Assembly: GCA_001931905.2 (NCBI GenBank)
Contig: MSJI02000916.1
Span: 1 to 62,988, forward strand
Reading direction: 5' to 3'
Source: Cladosporium sp. IMV 00045
Taxonomy: Eukaryota > Ascomycota > Dothideomycetes > Cladosporiales > Cladosporiaceae
Length of the DNA stretch: 62,988 nt
In this document: one piece after another, positions 1-9,117 of the stretch
How the letters are laid out: each line of letters starts with the position of its first letter
How positions within the stretch are numbered: position 1 is the stretch's first letter
Notes under the pieces: generated by a model
Told to the model about the DNA's origin: nothing
The model's input: the letters and a program-made list of their open reading frames with translations, nothing else
Database searches by the model: none
Program-made: the position numbers and the translations under genes

Positions 1-259
1 ACAAGTGTCAAACCAATGAAACAAAGCCACAATGTCTGCTGCTCCTGAATTACAATCGTATACGGTGAGGTATTGAACGCAAACTGAGACCAAGGTCGGT
101 GAATAAAGTGAGGACTGTTGCGCCCCATCAAGAGGCAGATGAAGACAAACAACTGCTTACGTCTTTCAGCACCCAAAGCCCACCAAGACGATCATCACGA
201 CAAGGAAAGCCAACTTGTCGACTTTTGTTTTCCCTCCACATCTTCAAATCGTTTAGGCG
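1..259 (+). other. Leader region before gag
   Basis: This stretch lies between the window edge and the first long gag methionine. No tRNA-complementary primer site starting with TGG could be recognised and no gene is supported. It most likely belongs to the untranslated leader of the retrotransposon. Confidence 0.4.
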
Positions 260-3148
260 ATGCCATCCAGCCCCGGGATCGACCCTCAGCAGCAATCCTT
301 TCCAGAATCCAAGTCTGATCAATCCCTGGCAAGCTCAATCAACCCGAACGAGACCGCAACGCCTACCCCTGCACCCAAAACACAACCATATCCCTCACCT
401 GAATCGACAATCCCACCCAAACTCCAAACCTTTCCCGCTACTCAAGACCCCAAAGATCCACTCAAAGCTCTAGCACAGAAACTTCAACACCCTCCGACTA
501 GTAAAGACCCCAAAGCTCAACCCAAAGTTCCCGCACAGGAACCTGAAGGCCCTCCGGCTGCCGAAGACTCCAAAACTCAATCCAAAGCTCCAGCACAGCA
601 ACTTCAACGCTCGCCCGGCAGTATCAATCTCAACGCCATGGCCGACCGGAACGACAATCAGCCACCTGGCCATCAGGCCGGAGCGTCTGCGACCAATTAC
701 ACCCCACCGGAACTTTTCTCTGCCGGCAAAGGGCAAGATGCGCGACGTTGGCTCACGCGACTAATGGTCAACCTTCGTCGCGCCAACATCACGGACCCAT
801 GCGACGTTCTGGAGGAGTTCAACTCTTCCCTCAGCGGCGAACCAGCCACATGGGCGGACACCGACCACAGGGTCAAAAACATCTTGCTCAACACCGGTAC
901 AGCTACCCAGAAAGATGTGGACACTGTCAAGGAAGCCTTCCTGGGCTACTGGCCACGCGTGATCGAGGAGACATCGAATGCAATTCCGGACCTCAATGCA
1001 CTGAAACAGCAAGCCACTGAGAATCTTCGTCAGTACTACAACAGGGCAGCGGGATTACTTCGCGCAGCTGGAGCTATCGACATCTCCAACCCAGAGCATC
1101 AAGCAGAGCGTACGGTCCTTGATCTCGCGACCCGAGCCTGGCGCACTGGACTTGCGGAAGAGGACCTTCGACTCCGCATGATGCGCCTTGACGATCCGAC
1201 TACCGACGGAGTGCGTACACTGCAGGCCACCTACGAGAAAGCCGAAACAGTCTGGCGCCAAATCAAAGAGGAACGGCAAATGATGGCAAATTCCAAGAAA
1301 GAGCAAGAACTCGAGGCTCTCAAGGAATTCGTCTCCACCGCAAACCCCTCTGCTGACCAGTACGAAAGACTCAAGAACATCACGGGTATCACGCCGGCAC
1401 GCAATACGAGCTACGGGTCGTCGTCCGCCTGCGGTTACAATCAGCAGCAAAGGTCAGCAGAACAGGACAAAAACCAAGGCAAGCATGTCACCTTCGAACC
1501 CACCGACAAGACCAAGGAAAGCGCACAAGGACAAGCCCACGGATCAAACATCCCTGACCGCACTGGAAAAGCAACAGACCAACTTGGCATAGGTGACCTT
1601 TCTGCTATTGATCCATGGAAGCAAGCGGTCGATTCAGCCAGCAGGAAGCACCCAAACTTCAAGCCGAGATCCTCATCCAATGAGTATGTTGCCGGGCTAA
1701 CCACCTACAAGTACAAGAGGGACAGCCCGCTCTGTGTTCGATGTGGACACACTGGACACATGGGACCAGAGTGCGAAGGGGTCAGACTCACTGAGCCCGA
1801 GCAGGCCTTCCTGTGGGACCTCCTCCACTTCCAGAGGGACAAGGCAAAGGCGATTCGTGCAAAGACGTCAAATGTGCAAAAGGTGGACATCTGCATCGGT
1901 TCTGAGTCAAGTGAGGACGACTTTCAAACCCAAGGCCCCGGCAAGGCTCACTGGGAGGACATCCCTGTCTCTTTCGATGCGCACAAGACCACCGTCGATG
2001 TGCTCACTGGCGATACCGTCCGCACGACAAGACGCACGCGACCAAATGAAAAGGAAAGGCGCAACGAGGATGTGGAAACCAACGACAAACGCGTGGAGCC
2101 TTCGAAACTCTGCTCACACCAGGAAGCAGGTTCTTCCGACTGTGTAGCAGGGACTTGTGCGCACGAATGCTGCAAGCCCCCTCAGCAGAAGAAACGGGCT
2201 CGAGGGAAGAAGCCACTGAAGCCCATCAACAGCATGGTGGGCGAGCCGCAACTGAATATCAACGAGATGCTCAAATCTGCTACCATCGTCCTCCCAGTCA
2301 CTCACCTCGCCCAACTTTCGCCCTTCTTCAGGGATGAGGCGAGGAAGCTATTGTCCATGCCTAGGGCTGCTCGCAAAAGGAGGAGGACGACGGTGGAAAG
2401 CATGAAAGTTGATGCACACCAACCCAAACCTTCCAAGACGGAAATCAAGTCCTACGCTTCAAAGATCACCGACAAGATCCAAGCCTGGAGCAAACGCGAT
2501 CGCAAAGATCGAGTATTCGGCCTACCAGCAAAGATCTGGAAATACGGTGGCCAGAAAGCATTGTCGCTGCCTCGCAACACTGTCACCGCGGATCAAGGGT
2601 CTGAACTCAACATTATCTACCCGTCCCTGCTCAAATTGTTGGACCTCCCAGTATTACCAATAAAGCAGCTCAATATTTCAGCAATCCAGATGCGCACAGC
2701 AACCGGCCACAAGTACAAGATCACCGACTGGACTCACTTCCAGCTTCAAGTCGAAGGCATCACGAGAACGGTGTGGGCATTCATCTGCCCTACACAGATG
2801 CATGGCGTCTTCCTCCTCTTGGGCCTTCCCTACCTAAAAAGCGTCCGAGCTATCATCAATGTGAACCTCAGTGAGATCGAACTTGGCAACGTCAAGAAAG
2901 GAGAGGAAGTCGTCAAAGTTTCCACCCAGAAACAAAACTCAATTGGCCCAACCCTGGAGAAAGAGTCCTCTGGACACAGCACGGAGGCAGACAAAGAAGA
3001 CGAGGACCATGAGGACAACGAGGACCACGAGGACCACGAGGACGACGAGGACGACAACGAGGACGACGACGACGACGACGACGAGAACGACGACCAAGAA
3101 GAGGACGACGACCAAGAAGAGGACGACGACAAAGACGACGAGGACGAG

Positions 3149-3187
<39 letters not shown>

Positions 3188-3370
3188 AATGACAGCGACG
3201 ACGACGACGACAGTGACAGCGAGGGTGACAGCGACAGCCACAGCGAAAGCCACAGCGACGGCGAGACCACCACGAAAGATGAGCGTGATAAAAAGAAAGA
3301 TGACTCCGCAAAAGGCAAATCAACTGCTCCCAAATCCGGCACGACAGCAACCAAGCAGGGTTTTCGCTAG
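260..3370 (+). CDS. Gag polyprotein with CCHC zinc knuckle and retropepsin-like domain
   Basis: This 1036-residue frame is the structural protein of the retrotransposon. Residues 1-125 are Pro/Lys/Gln-rich with an imperfect ~21-residue repeat. A Gag capsid-like helical region follows (about 140-360). A CCHC zinc knuckle, CVRCGHTGHMGPEC, sits near residue 492. Near residue 628 is a separate C-x4-C-x-H-x-C-C motif. Near residue 778 the sequence ADQGSELN, followed about 85 residues later by LLLGLPYL, resembles a retropepsin with DQGS in place of the usual DTGA/DSGA. The tail from about residue 914 is almost pure Asp/Glu, then Ser/Lys-rich. A second possible start is the methionine at 638 (MADRNDNQ). 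The frame ends in TAG two codons after a candidate slippery site. Protease assignment is by resemblance only. Confidence 0.88.
2141..2173 (+). other. C-x4-C-x-H-x-C-C motif in Gag
   Basis: The residues CVAGTCAHECC are encoded here. The same spacing occurs three times in Pol at 6694-6735, 6844-6885 and 6916-6957. A metal-binding role is inferred from the Cys/His pattern. Confidence 0.6.
3001..3260 (+). repeat. GAC/GAG trinucleotide repeat encoding acidic tail
   Basis: A long run of GAC and GAG codons, purest at about 3060-3190, encodes uninterrupted Asp/Glu stretches near the Gag C terminus. It is a coding microsatellite likely to vary in length between copies. Reverse-strand reading frames over it are artefacts of the repeat. 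Confidence 0.9.
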
Positions 3371-6300
3371 GTCCTGGGCAAGACCAAAAACGGCCCAGGC
3401 CACCACAGGATGTCAGGGCAAATGGCGTCTGCCGGTGTGACTCGGTTTACGCCTGCATTGTGCATTCTCACATCATCGAACTCGACGGCTTCAACCTGCA
3501 ACAGGATGTGCGCAAGGAACAGCAGTTCCCAACGACGCGAAGGGTGGTGCGGAGAGAAATCGATCGGTCGCAAAACTTCGAAACTCTTCAAACTTGGGCC
3601 GATGAGAAGCAGATTGAACTCGGGAGCATGATACCAGAATCCGACAAGCTGGACGTGCTACAGACCCTCTGGACCTATCGAGACCTGGAATCTGAAGGAC
3701 TACACGACCTCGGCCCACCTACCGACCTCATTACACACCGAACCCAGATCAGGCCTGGGACGCCAGTCTACAAAGCAAAGGGACGCAGATACTCACCAGA
3801 AAAGGAGTGGTGGCTACGTCGGCTTGTCCTTGACGGCATGGACAGCGGCATGTTCGAAAGGACTACGATCGCAAACGGCAAACTTTCTGTTTGGGGAGCT
3901 GACCCAGTCCTTGTCAAGAAGGAAGGGAAGGAAGAACCTCGCCTTACATTCAACTACCACTATGTCTGGGAAGAACCGCCTGGGAACCAGATGCAACTCT
4001 CGGCGGATGCTCATGCGTTCCTCTCGCGGCCATCGCACCAATGCTTCTCTCAGTTTGACCTGAAAAACGCATACTGGATTGTCCCGATCCACCCAGATGA
4101 TCGACACTATCTGGCCTTCTCGGTACCCGGAATTGGACAACTTCAACCCACACGCATGGCACAAGGCGCTCGGTCATCATCTTTCACCATGAATGAACTC
4201 GGAAACATCGCCTTAGGCGCCATTCCTGCGCCACATCCTGAACCATCCTTTCTGCATGCTTTGCAACCTGGCGAATCACAACATTTGACCTTCTACATCG
4301 ACGACATCTTCGCAGCACACCCCTCCTGGGCGATACAATGGGAGTTCTTGCGTCACCATCTCCTTCCGAGATTTCTCTGGGCTGGCATGAAGCTGTCGTT
4401 TTCCAAAATGAAGCTTGGGAAAGCCGAAATTCTTGCGCTCGGAGAAGTTCACATGGCTGGAGGCAGAAGAAAGCCAAAACCCGAGAGGGTGCAGAAGATC
4501 ATAGACTGGCCAGAGCCTCAAAACGTGACTGACGTACGCGCATTTCTTGGGACCGCAATTACGGCACGCCAATGGATCAAGAACTACGCGGAGCTGGCCA
4601 GGCCGTTGACAAGGTTGACTGGCAAGGTCGAATGGAGATGGGAGGAACCCGAGAAGCTCGCATTCACCATCATCAAGAACAAAGCAGCAGCAGCGACCCT
4701 TATGTTTGGATGGGACCCTTCTCTTCCAGTCGAAATTTTCTCGGACGCATCGAAATTCGCCATGGGCTGCTTCATTCGCCAATTGCAATCCGGGAAGCGA
4801 GTGCCACTTTCGTACGACTCCCTGCTTTTCACGCCACCGGAACGCAACTATGGCGTATACAAAAAGGAACTCAAAGCAATCGTTACCTTTGCCACGAAGA
4901 ACGCTCACATGCTCCAAGGGCCCAAAACCTCCGTCATCTGGACAGATCACCAACCAATTGCGGGATTCTTGAACAGCGATACCCACGAAGACATCTACTT
5001 CCGGTGGCTTGAGAAACTTCGGCCGCTCAACATCGCCATCAAGTACATCGAGGGTAGCCGCAACACCGCAGCTGACGGCCTTTCAAGAACCATCTTCGAC
5101 GCAGATTGCAACATCCGCCAGGAAGCATCAGATCTGGTGGAGGCAGTCAAAGCCCGAGCAGAGCAAGGTGACCGCAAGTGGTTCTGGAAGTCTGGCAAGG
5201 GCGGGTATGAGGAGATGCTGCGTGACATGCTCAAGCCGTATGACACGATCAGCCCCGATGTACTGGCGGCGTTCACTGGATGGACAACCCTGGGGTATCC
5301 TCGCGACGTGACGGATCCGCCGCCGAAGAAATCAAACTACGACTCGGAGGTCGAGGAGCTCATTCTGGAAAGCAATGCCATCACCCGGAAACGTCCACGC
5401 CTTGACGACGCAGACGAGGACTCTGACTCCGCATCTGGATCCGCAGCGAATCAAGATAGCAGCGAGCTCAGCGAGCTCGACGAGTCCGAAGACAACGAAG
5501 CGGACGAGGCCGAAGACGATGAACTGGACGAGGCTGAAGACAGCAAGAGCGAGCCTTCGAACTTCGACGACGACAAGGATGAGGACTACCCGGACGAGTC
5601 TGGAAGCAGCAGCGACGACAACGATGATGACCACCCTGCGAGCGAGACCGAGAGCAGCGGTGACGAGCAAGACAACGACTCTGGAGACCACCAACATGTG
5701 TCGAAAGATTCTGGCGACGAGCAAGACATCGACCTCGGTGACCAAAACCATGAATCCGAAGACTCTGAGAACCGTACTTCATCACGACTGATCTGCAACA
5801 ACGAACTCTGCAAGGGAGTCATAAAAGACCATCCACGGCAGGGATTCTGTCATGCTTGTTACAGCCGAAGGAGGAAATGGATAGCCAGTGGTCATGCCGG
5901 TGACGGCTGGAAGACCAAAGACTCTGTGAGGCGCCCTCGGCAAATGATTTGCAACAACGAACTCTGCAAGGGACCCATCAAGCGCAGGGCATATCACGGA
6001 CTATGTCAAGCTTGTTATTCTCGAAAACGGAGATGGGAAGCTAAAGGTCATCCCGGTGACGGCTGGAAGTCTAACCATGCTGCGAAGCACGGCCCATCAC
6101 GAAAGAGCCCATCACGACTGATCTGCAACAACGAATTCTGCAAGGGAGTCATAAAAGACCATCCACGGCAGGGATTCTGTGGTGCTTGTTACAGCCGAAG
6201 GAAGAGATGGATCGCCAATGGCTATGCCGGTGACGGCTGGAAACGGAAGGAGACTCGGTATAATCATGAAGCCCGCCAATTTGGTCGATGCGAAAACGAA

Positions 6301-8832
6301 TACTGCCACAACACGATTTTGCGCCATGGGATGAAGCTATGCAAACGCTGCTTCAAATGTATGCGGGAATGGCGAGAGAAGCATGGGGACCAGAGCGACG
6401 AGTGGAAACGCACCATCAGCCCTCAACTCCGAGAACAAACCCCACTCGAAGATGATCAGCAAGCCGAAGACGGCCAGCAACCCGAAGACGGCCAGCGACC
6501 CGAAGACGACCAGCCACCCGAAGACGACCAACGACCCGAAGACGACCAACGACCCGGAGACGGCAACGCCCCTGTGCCGCCGAGAACCAGCAGTCCTCGA
6601 CTGCGAGCAGATGAACTACCATTGGTCGACCATCGTCCCGTTGACGCGGCTATGTCCATGAGAATAGGATGCCCAATGAGGTGCAAGAACAAGCACAAGA
6701 CATGCCACAAAGAAACATGTATTCACCTCTGCTGCAAAACTACTGTGTGGACTCTAGAAGATGCACTTGCTGAGGACGATCGCCTGGGACCTCTGCCAAC
6801 CAAGTGCGCAATCCTGAGCGAACCCTTGAAACATGAACGAAACCACAAATATTGCGTAATGACGTCCTGCCGGCACTGGTGTTGCCGAATCGATGCCAGC
6901 CAGTGTGATGAGATGCATCAGAAATGCGATAGGAGAACATGCGATCACACTTGCTGCAAGGTCTGGGTTCACTGGATGCTGCGCGGCTCAATGGCACCTC
7001 CTGAACCAGCCCCATATCGGATCAGACGAGAACATGAAGAGCACTTGAAGGCTCAACTGGAAGCAGCACATGATAGCATCAAAGCACTTGCAGTCGTGAG
7101 AGGAGCCGATGAAAAAGCACTCAGGGATGCTTTATATGACTACAAAAGCGCCATCCAGGAACTCACCGGCAAAACGTTGACACTCTTTGGAAAACGCAAG
7201 CGACCCATGGCATGGGACATTGTAACAGAAACCATCGCGCCAGCACCAAAGCAGCCTACCCGGGCATCTTCCCGATCGCCAGGAAGGAAGCGACTCGCGG
7301 AAGACGAGCTGGAATCAGTTTTGGATGACTCTCGGTCGGTACAGCGGCGAGTGTACGAGCCCAGCATGTACTCTGCCCTCTCAATACAAGGGCAAGTGTA
7401 CGACCCCCACATGTACTCGGTCCTCGCAACACAATCGGAAATCCAGTCAAGGATTGACGAAAGCATTGGCCCCAGCGATCCTCCCGACTTCGAAGCACTG
7501 GACGAGGCGTGGTATGGAGACCTTCGTCGATACTACCAATACCAGCTCATTCCTGAGGACTGGAGCAAGTCGCAAATGTTGAAGTTCAAGCGCTACGCGC
7601 AGAACTTCAGATGGAGCGAAGAGAAAGGTAGGCTCATGAGAAAGCAAGACGACCGGTTGCTGTATTGCACTCATCCAAAAGACGTACCCAGAGTACTACA
7701 GATCACACACGACAAAACCGGCCACTTCCGACCCGAAGTTGTTGCACACAAACTGAGGGGAAGGTTTTTCTGGCCAGGGCAACGTAAGGACGTCTACGAC
7801 TACGTGCGAAGCTGTGCTCAATGCGCAACATGGAATCAAAAGCGAAACACCGAGCCATTCGAGGCATTGGATGCCCTTCACCCTTGGGAACTGGTGCAAG
7901 CGGATTTGATGGGACCATTTCGAACCTCAAGTCGTGGAAACAACTTCCTTTTAGTGCTGATATGCTGCTTTTCGGATTTCACTGCTGTAAAACCGACCCC
8001 AAACAAGGAAGGGACCTCAGTGTTACGCGCCATCGAAGAAATATTTGATGCCACGCTCGACCCATTGGTTTTAGCCACGGACCAAGGAAGCGAGTTCACC
8101 AACGAACCCTTGCGCGAAGCCATGAAAGCCCGCGGCGTGTTTCATCACTTTGCACCAGCAGACTCACATCGCATGACAGGGGCGGTTGAGAACGCCAATC
8201 GTATCTTGCGACGAGTTATGGAGAAAGTTTCGCCGATCTACAAGGGGAGGCAAATGGACTTCGCCTCATTCGAGGATTGGGATCTGGCTTGCCAACAGGC
8301 CGCGTTTGCGGCGAACTCGAGACACATCGAAAAATTGGGATTCTCTCCAGCAGAGATCATGTTCGGCCGTCCCCCTGACCAGCTGAGAGAGATGGAGTTG
8401 GAATTCCCAACCAAACGCAGAGAAGCTGTGATCAATTTCGTCACTACACAGCCCTGGGACACGGCACCGGAAGGAGACCTTGGAGCAGCATGTATGGACT
8501 TCGTGAACGAAAGGGAGTCGATACGCCGCCATGTGCAGACCAACCACCAGGATGCACGGCGAGACCGAGAGATTCGCCTCAACCGATCAATTCATCCACG
8601 GACACCGAAGATCGGAGATTGGGTACTTGTGAGAATCCGCAGGGCCGGAGAAGGCCGTGCGAAGGAAGCGGCCCGGTGGCAAGGTCCACGCCAGGTCATC
8701 GACTATCTGGGAGAGCACGGAAAGTCGTTCATTCTTTCTGGACCAGAAGGCGAAACATTGGCCCGGCATTCTCAAGACCTGCGCGTCGTCTATTCGAGGC
8801 CTCCAAGGCTGAGACCGACGTTAAAGGACTGA
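3304..8832 (+). CDS. Pol polyprotein: RT, RNase H, zinc-module insertion, integrase
   Basis: The pol frame is open from 3304, with a GTG at 3460 as the first start-like codon, so expression by frameshift from gag is likely. Numbering from 3460: reverse transcriptase shows QFDLKNAYW and YIDDIF (about 279); RNase H shows FSDAS (about 427), KKELKAIV and TDHQ (about 495). Integrase has an H-x4-H...C-x2-C zinc domain (HDKTGH, CAQC, from about 1417), then catalytic Asp in VQADLMG, Asp in TDQGSEF and Glu in GAVENAN, with 35 residues between the last two. Between RNase H and integrase lies an unusual insertion: an acidic stretch, four C-x4-C-x11-12-C-x2-C modules (about 777-980), a PEDxQ repeat and three C-x4-C-x-H-x-C-C motifs. 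No chromodomain is visible at the C terminus. Confidence 0.93.
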   Translation, partial: LRKRQINCSQIRHDSNQAGFSLGPGQDQKRPRPPQDVRANGVCRCDSVYACIVHSHIIELDGFNLQQDVRKEQQFPTTRRVVRREIDRSQNFETLQTWADEKQIELGSMIPESDKLDVLQTLWTYRDLESEGLHDLGPPTDLITHRTQIRPGTPVYKAKGRRYSPEKEWWLRRLVLDGMDSGMFERTTIANGKLSVWGADPVLVKKEGKEEPRLTFNYHYVWEEPPGNQMQLSADAHAFLSRPSHQCFSQFDLKNAYWIVPIHPDDRHYLAFSVPGIGQLQPTRMAQGARSSSFTMNELGNIALGAIPAPHPEPSFLHALQPGESQHLTFYIDDIFAAHPSWAIQWEFLRHHLLPRFLWAGMKLSFSKMKLGKAEILALGEVHMAGGRRKPKPERVQKIIDWPEPQNVTDVRAFLGTAITARQWIKNYAELARPLTRLTGKVEWRWEEPEKLAFTIIKNKAAAATLMFGWDPSLPVEIFSDASKFAMGCFIRQLQSGKRVPLSYDSLLFTPPERNYGVYKKELKAIVTFATKNAHMLQGPKTSVIWTDHQPIAGFLNSDTHEDIYFRWLEKLRPLNIAIKYIEGSRNTAADGLSRTIFDADCNIRQEASDLVEAVKARAEQGDRKWFWKSGKGGYEEMLRDMLKPYDTISPDVLAAFTGWTTLGYPRDVTDPPPKKSNYDSEVEELILESNAITRKRPRLDDADEDSDSASGSAANQDSSELSELDESEDNEADEAEDDELDEAEDSKSEPSNFDDDKDEDYPDESGSSSDDNDDDHPASETESSGDEQDNDSGDHQHVSKDSGDEQDIDLGDQNHESEDSENRTSSRLICNNELCKGVIKDHPRQGFCHACYSRRRKWIASGHAGDGWKTKDSVRRPRQMICNNELCKGPIKRRAYHGLCQACYSRKRRWEAKGHPGDGWKSNHAAKHGPSRKSPSRLICNNEFCKGVIKDHPRQGFCGACYSRRKRWIANGYAGDGWKRKETRYNHEARQFGRCENEYCHNTILRHGMKLCKRCFKCMREWREKHGDQSDEWKRTISPQLREQTPLEDDQQAEDGQQPEDGQRPEDDQPPEDDQRPEDDQRPGDGNAPVPPRTSSPRLRADELPLVDHRPVDAAMSMRIGCPMRCKNKHKTCHKETCIHLCCKTTVWTLEDALAEDDRLGPLPTKCAILSEPLKHERNHKYCVMTSCRHWCCRIDASQCDEMHQKCDRRTCDHTCCKVWVHWMLRGSMAPPEPAPYRIRREHEEHLKAQLEAAHDSIKALAVVRGADEKALRDALYDYKSAIQELTGKTLTLFGKRKRPMAWDIVTETIAPAPKQPTRASSRSPGRKRLAEDELESVLDDSRSVQRRVYEPSMYSALSIQGQVYDPHMYSVLATQSEIQSRIDESIGPSDPPDFEALDEAWYGDLRRYYQYQLIPEDWSKSQMLKFKRYAQNFRWSEEKGRLMRKQDDRLLYCTHPKDVPRVLQITHDKTGHFRPEVVAHKLRGRFFWPGQRKDVYDYVRSCAQCATWNQKRNTEPFEALDALHPWELVQADLMGPFRTSSRGNNFLLVLICCFSDFTAVKPTPNKEGTSVLRAIEEIFDATLDPLVLATDQGSEFTNEPLREAMKARGVFHHFAPADSHRMTGAVENANRILRRVMEKVSPIYKGRQMDFASFEDWDLACQQAAFAANSRHIEKLGFSPAEIMFGRPPDQLREMELEFPTKRREAVINFVTTQPWDTAPEGDLGAACMDFVNERESIRRHVQTNHQDARRDREIRLNRSIHPRTPKIGDWVLVRIRRAGEGRAKEAARWQGPRQVIDYLGEHGKSFILSGPEGETLARHSQDLRVVYSRPPRLRPTLKD
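3358..3399 (+). promoter_or_regulatory. Candidate -1 ribosomal frameshift site and stimulatory stem-loop (gag-pol)
   Basis: The heptamer GGGTTTT at 3358-3364 lies in the gag frame as G GGT TTT, exactly the X XXY YYZ pattern. Slipping back one base gives GGG TTT and enters the frame that is open from 3304 through pol to 8832. The gag stop TAG is at 3368-3370. After an 8-base spacer, CCTGGGC at 3373-3379 is perfectly complementary to GCCCAGG at 3393-3399, forming a 7-bp GC-rich stem with a 13-base loop. The layout matches known retroviral and totiviral sites. Function is inferred. Confidence 0.75.
5788..6410 (+). repeat. Four tandem zinc-ribbon-like modules within pol
   Basis: Four modules follow C-x4-C-x11-12-C-x2-C-[YF], then basic residues and Trp. 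They start near 5788, 5941, 6118 and 6280. Modules 1 and 3 are nearly identical even at the nucleotide level, differing at only a few positions over about 125 bases, so the duplication is recent or kept uniform by conversion. Module 4 is the most diverged (CENEYC...CKRC). All residues expected to bind metal are kept in all four. Confidence 0.85.
6421..6570 (+). repeat. PEDxQ coding minisatellite in pol
   Basis: A tandem ~18-base repeat encodes successive six-residue units of the type PEDDQR/PEDGQQ. It forms an acidic, probably disordered linker between the zinc-ribbon modules and the Cys/His motifs. Confidence 0.8.
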
Positions 8833-9117
8833 GATGAACCTTTGGCTGCGGTTTGTGTTCGAACTTTGCACTGAGGCTGTTACTTTTGTTCCATTTTCTT
8901 TGGCTGACATGGTTTTTTTTTTTTTTGTCCATTTTTTTTTTTTTTTCCTCGCTCTGCTTTTCCTTGGTTACTTCAATGTGCTCGGAGAATGTTACTGGTG
9001 ACCCATCTTGCCTTCTTTGCTCGCCGTTTCCCTGTATTGCAGTTTCTTTTCTTCACTTCTTTTTGTTCGGCCGTGGACGGCCGTCTTGTGAAAGGGAGGA
9101 GGAAAGGGAAGGAGGCG
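8833..9117 (+). other. pol 3' untranslated region with poly-T runs, hairpin and polypurine tract
   Basis: After the pol stop there are two long T runs (about 8913-8946), a palindrome at about 9069-9083 (CGGCCGT, loop GG, ACGGCCG), and a purine tract at 9090-9115 followed by TG at 9118-9119. The purine tract is the plausible plus-strand primer, which would place the start of the 3' LTR at 9118. Confidence 0.6.

Noticed and set aside
1..259. Attempt to find the 5' LTR end at the left edge
   Set aside because: No direct-repeat match to 9118-9765 was found by eye, so no LTR was called.
2830..3354. Reverse-strand frames encoding poly-Ser/Val/Arg opposite the gag acidic tail
   Set aside because: They are simply the complement of the GAC/GAG repeat and overlap an intact gag.
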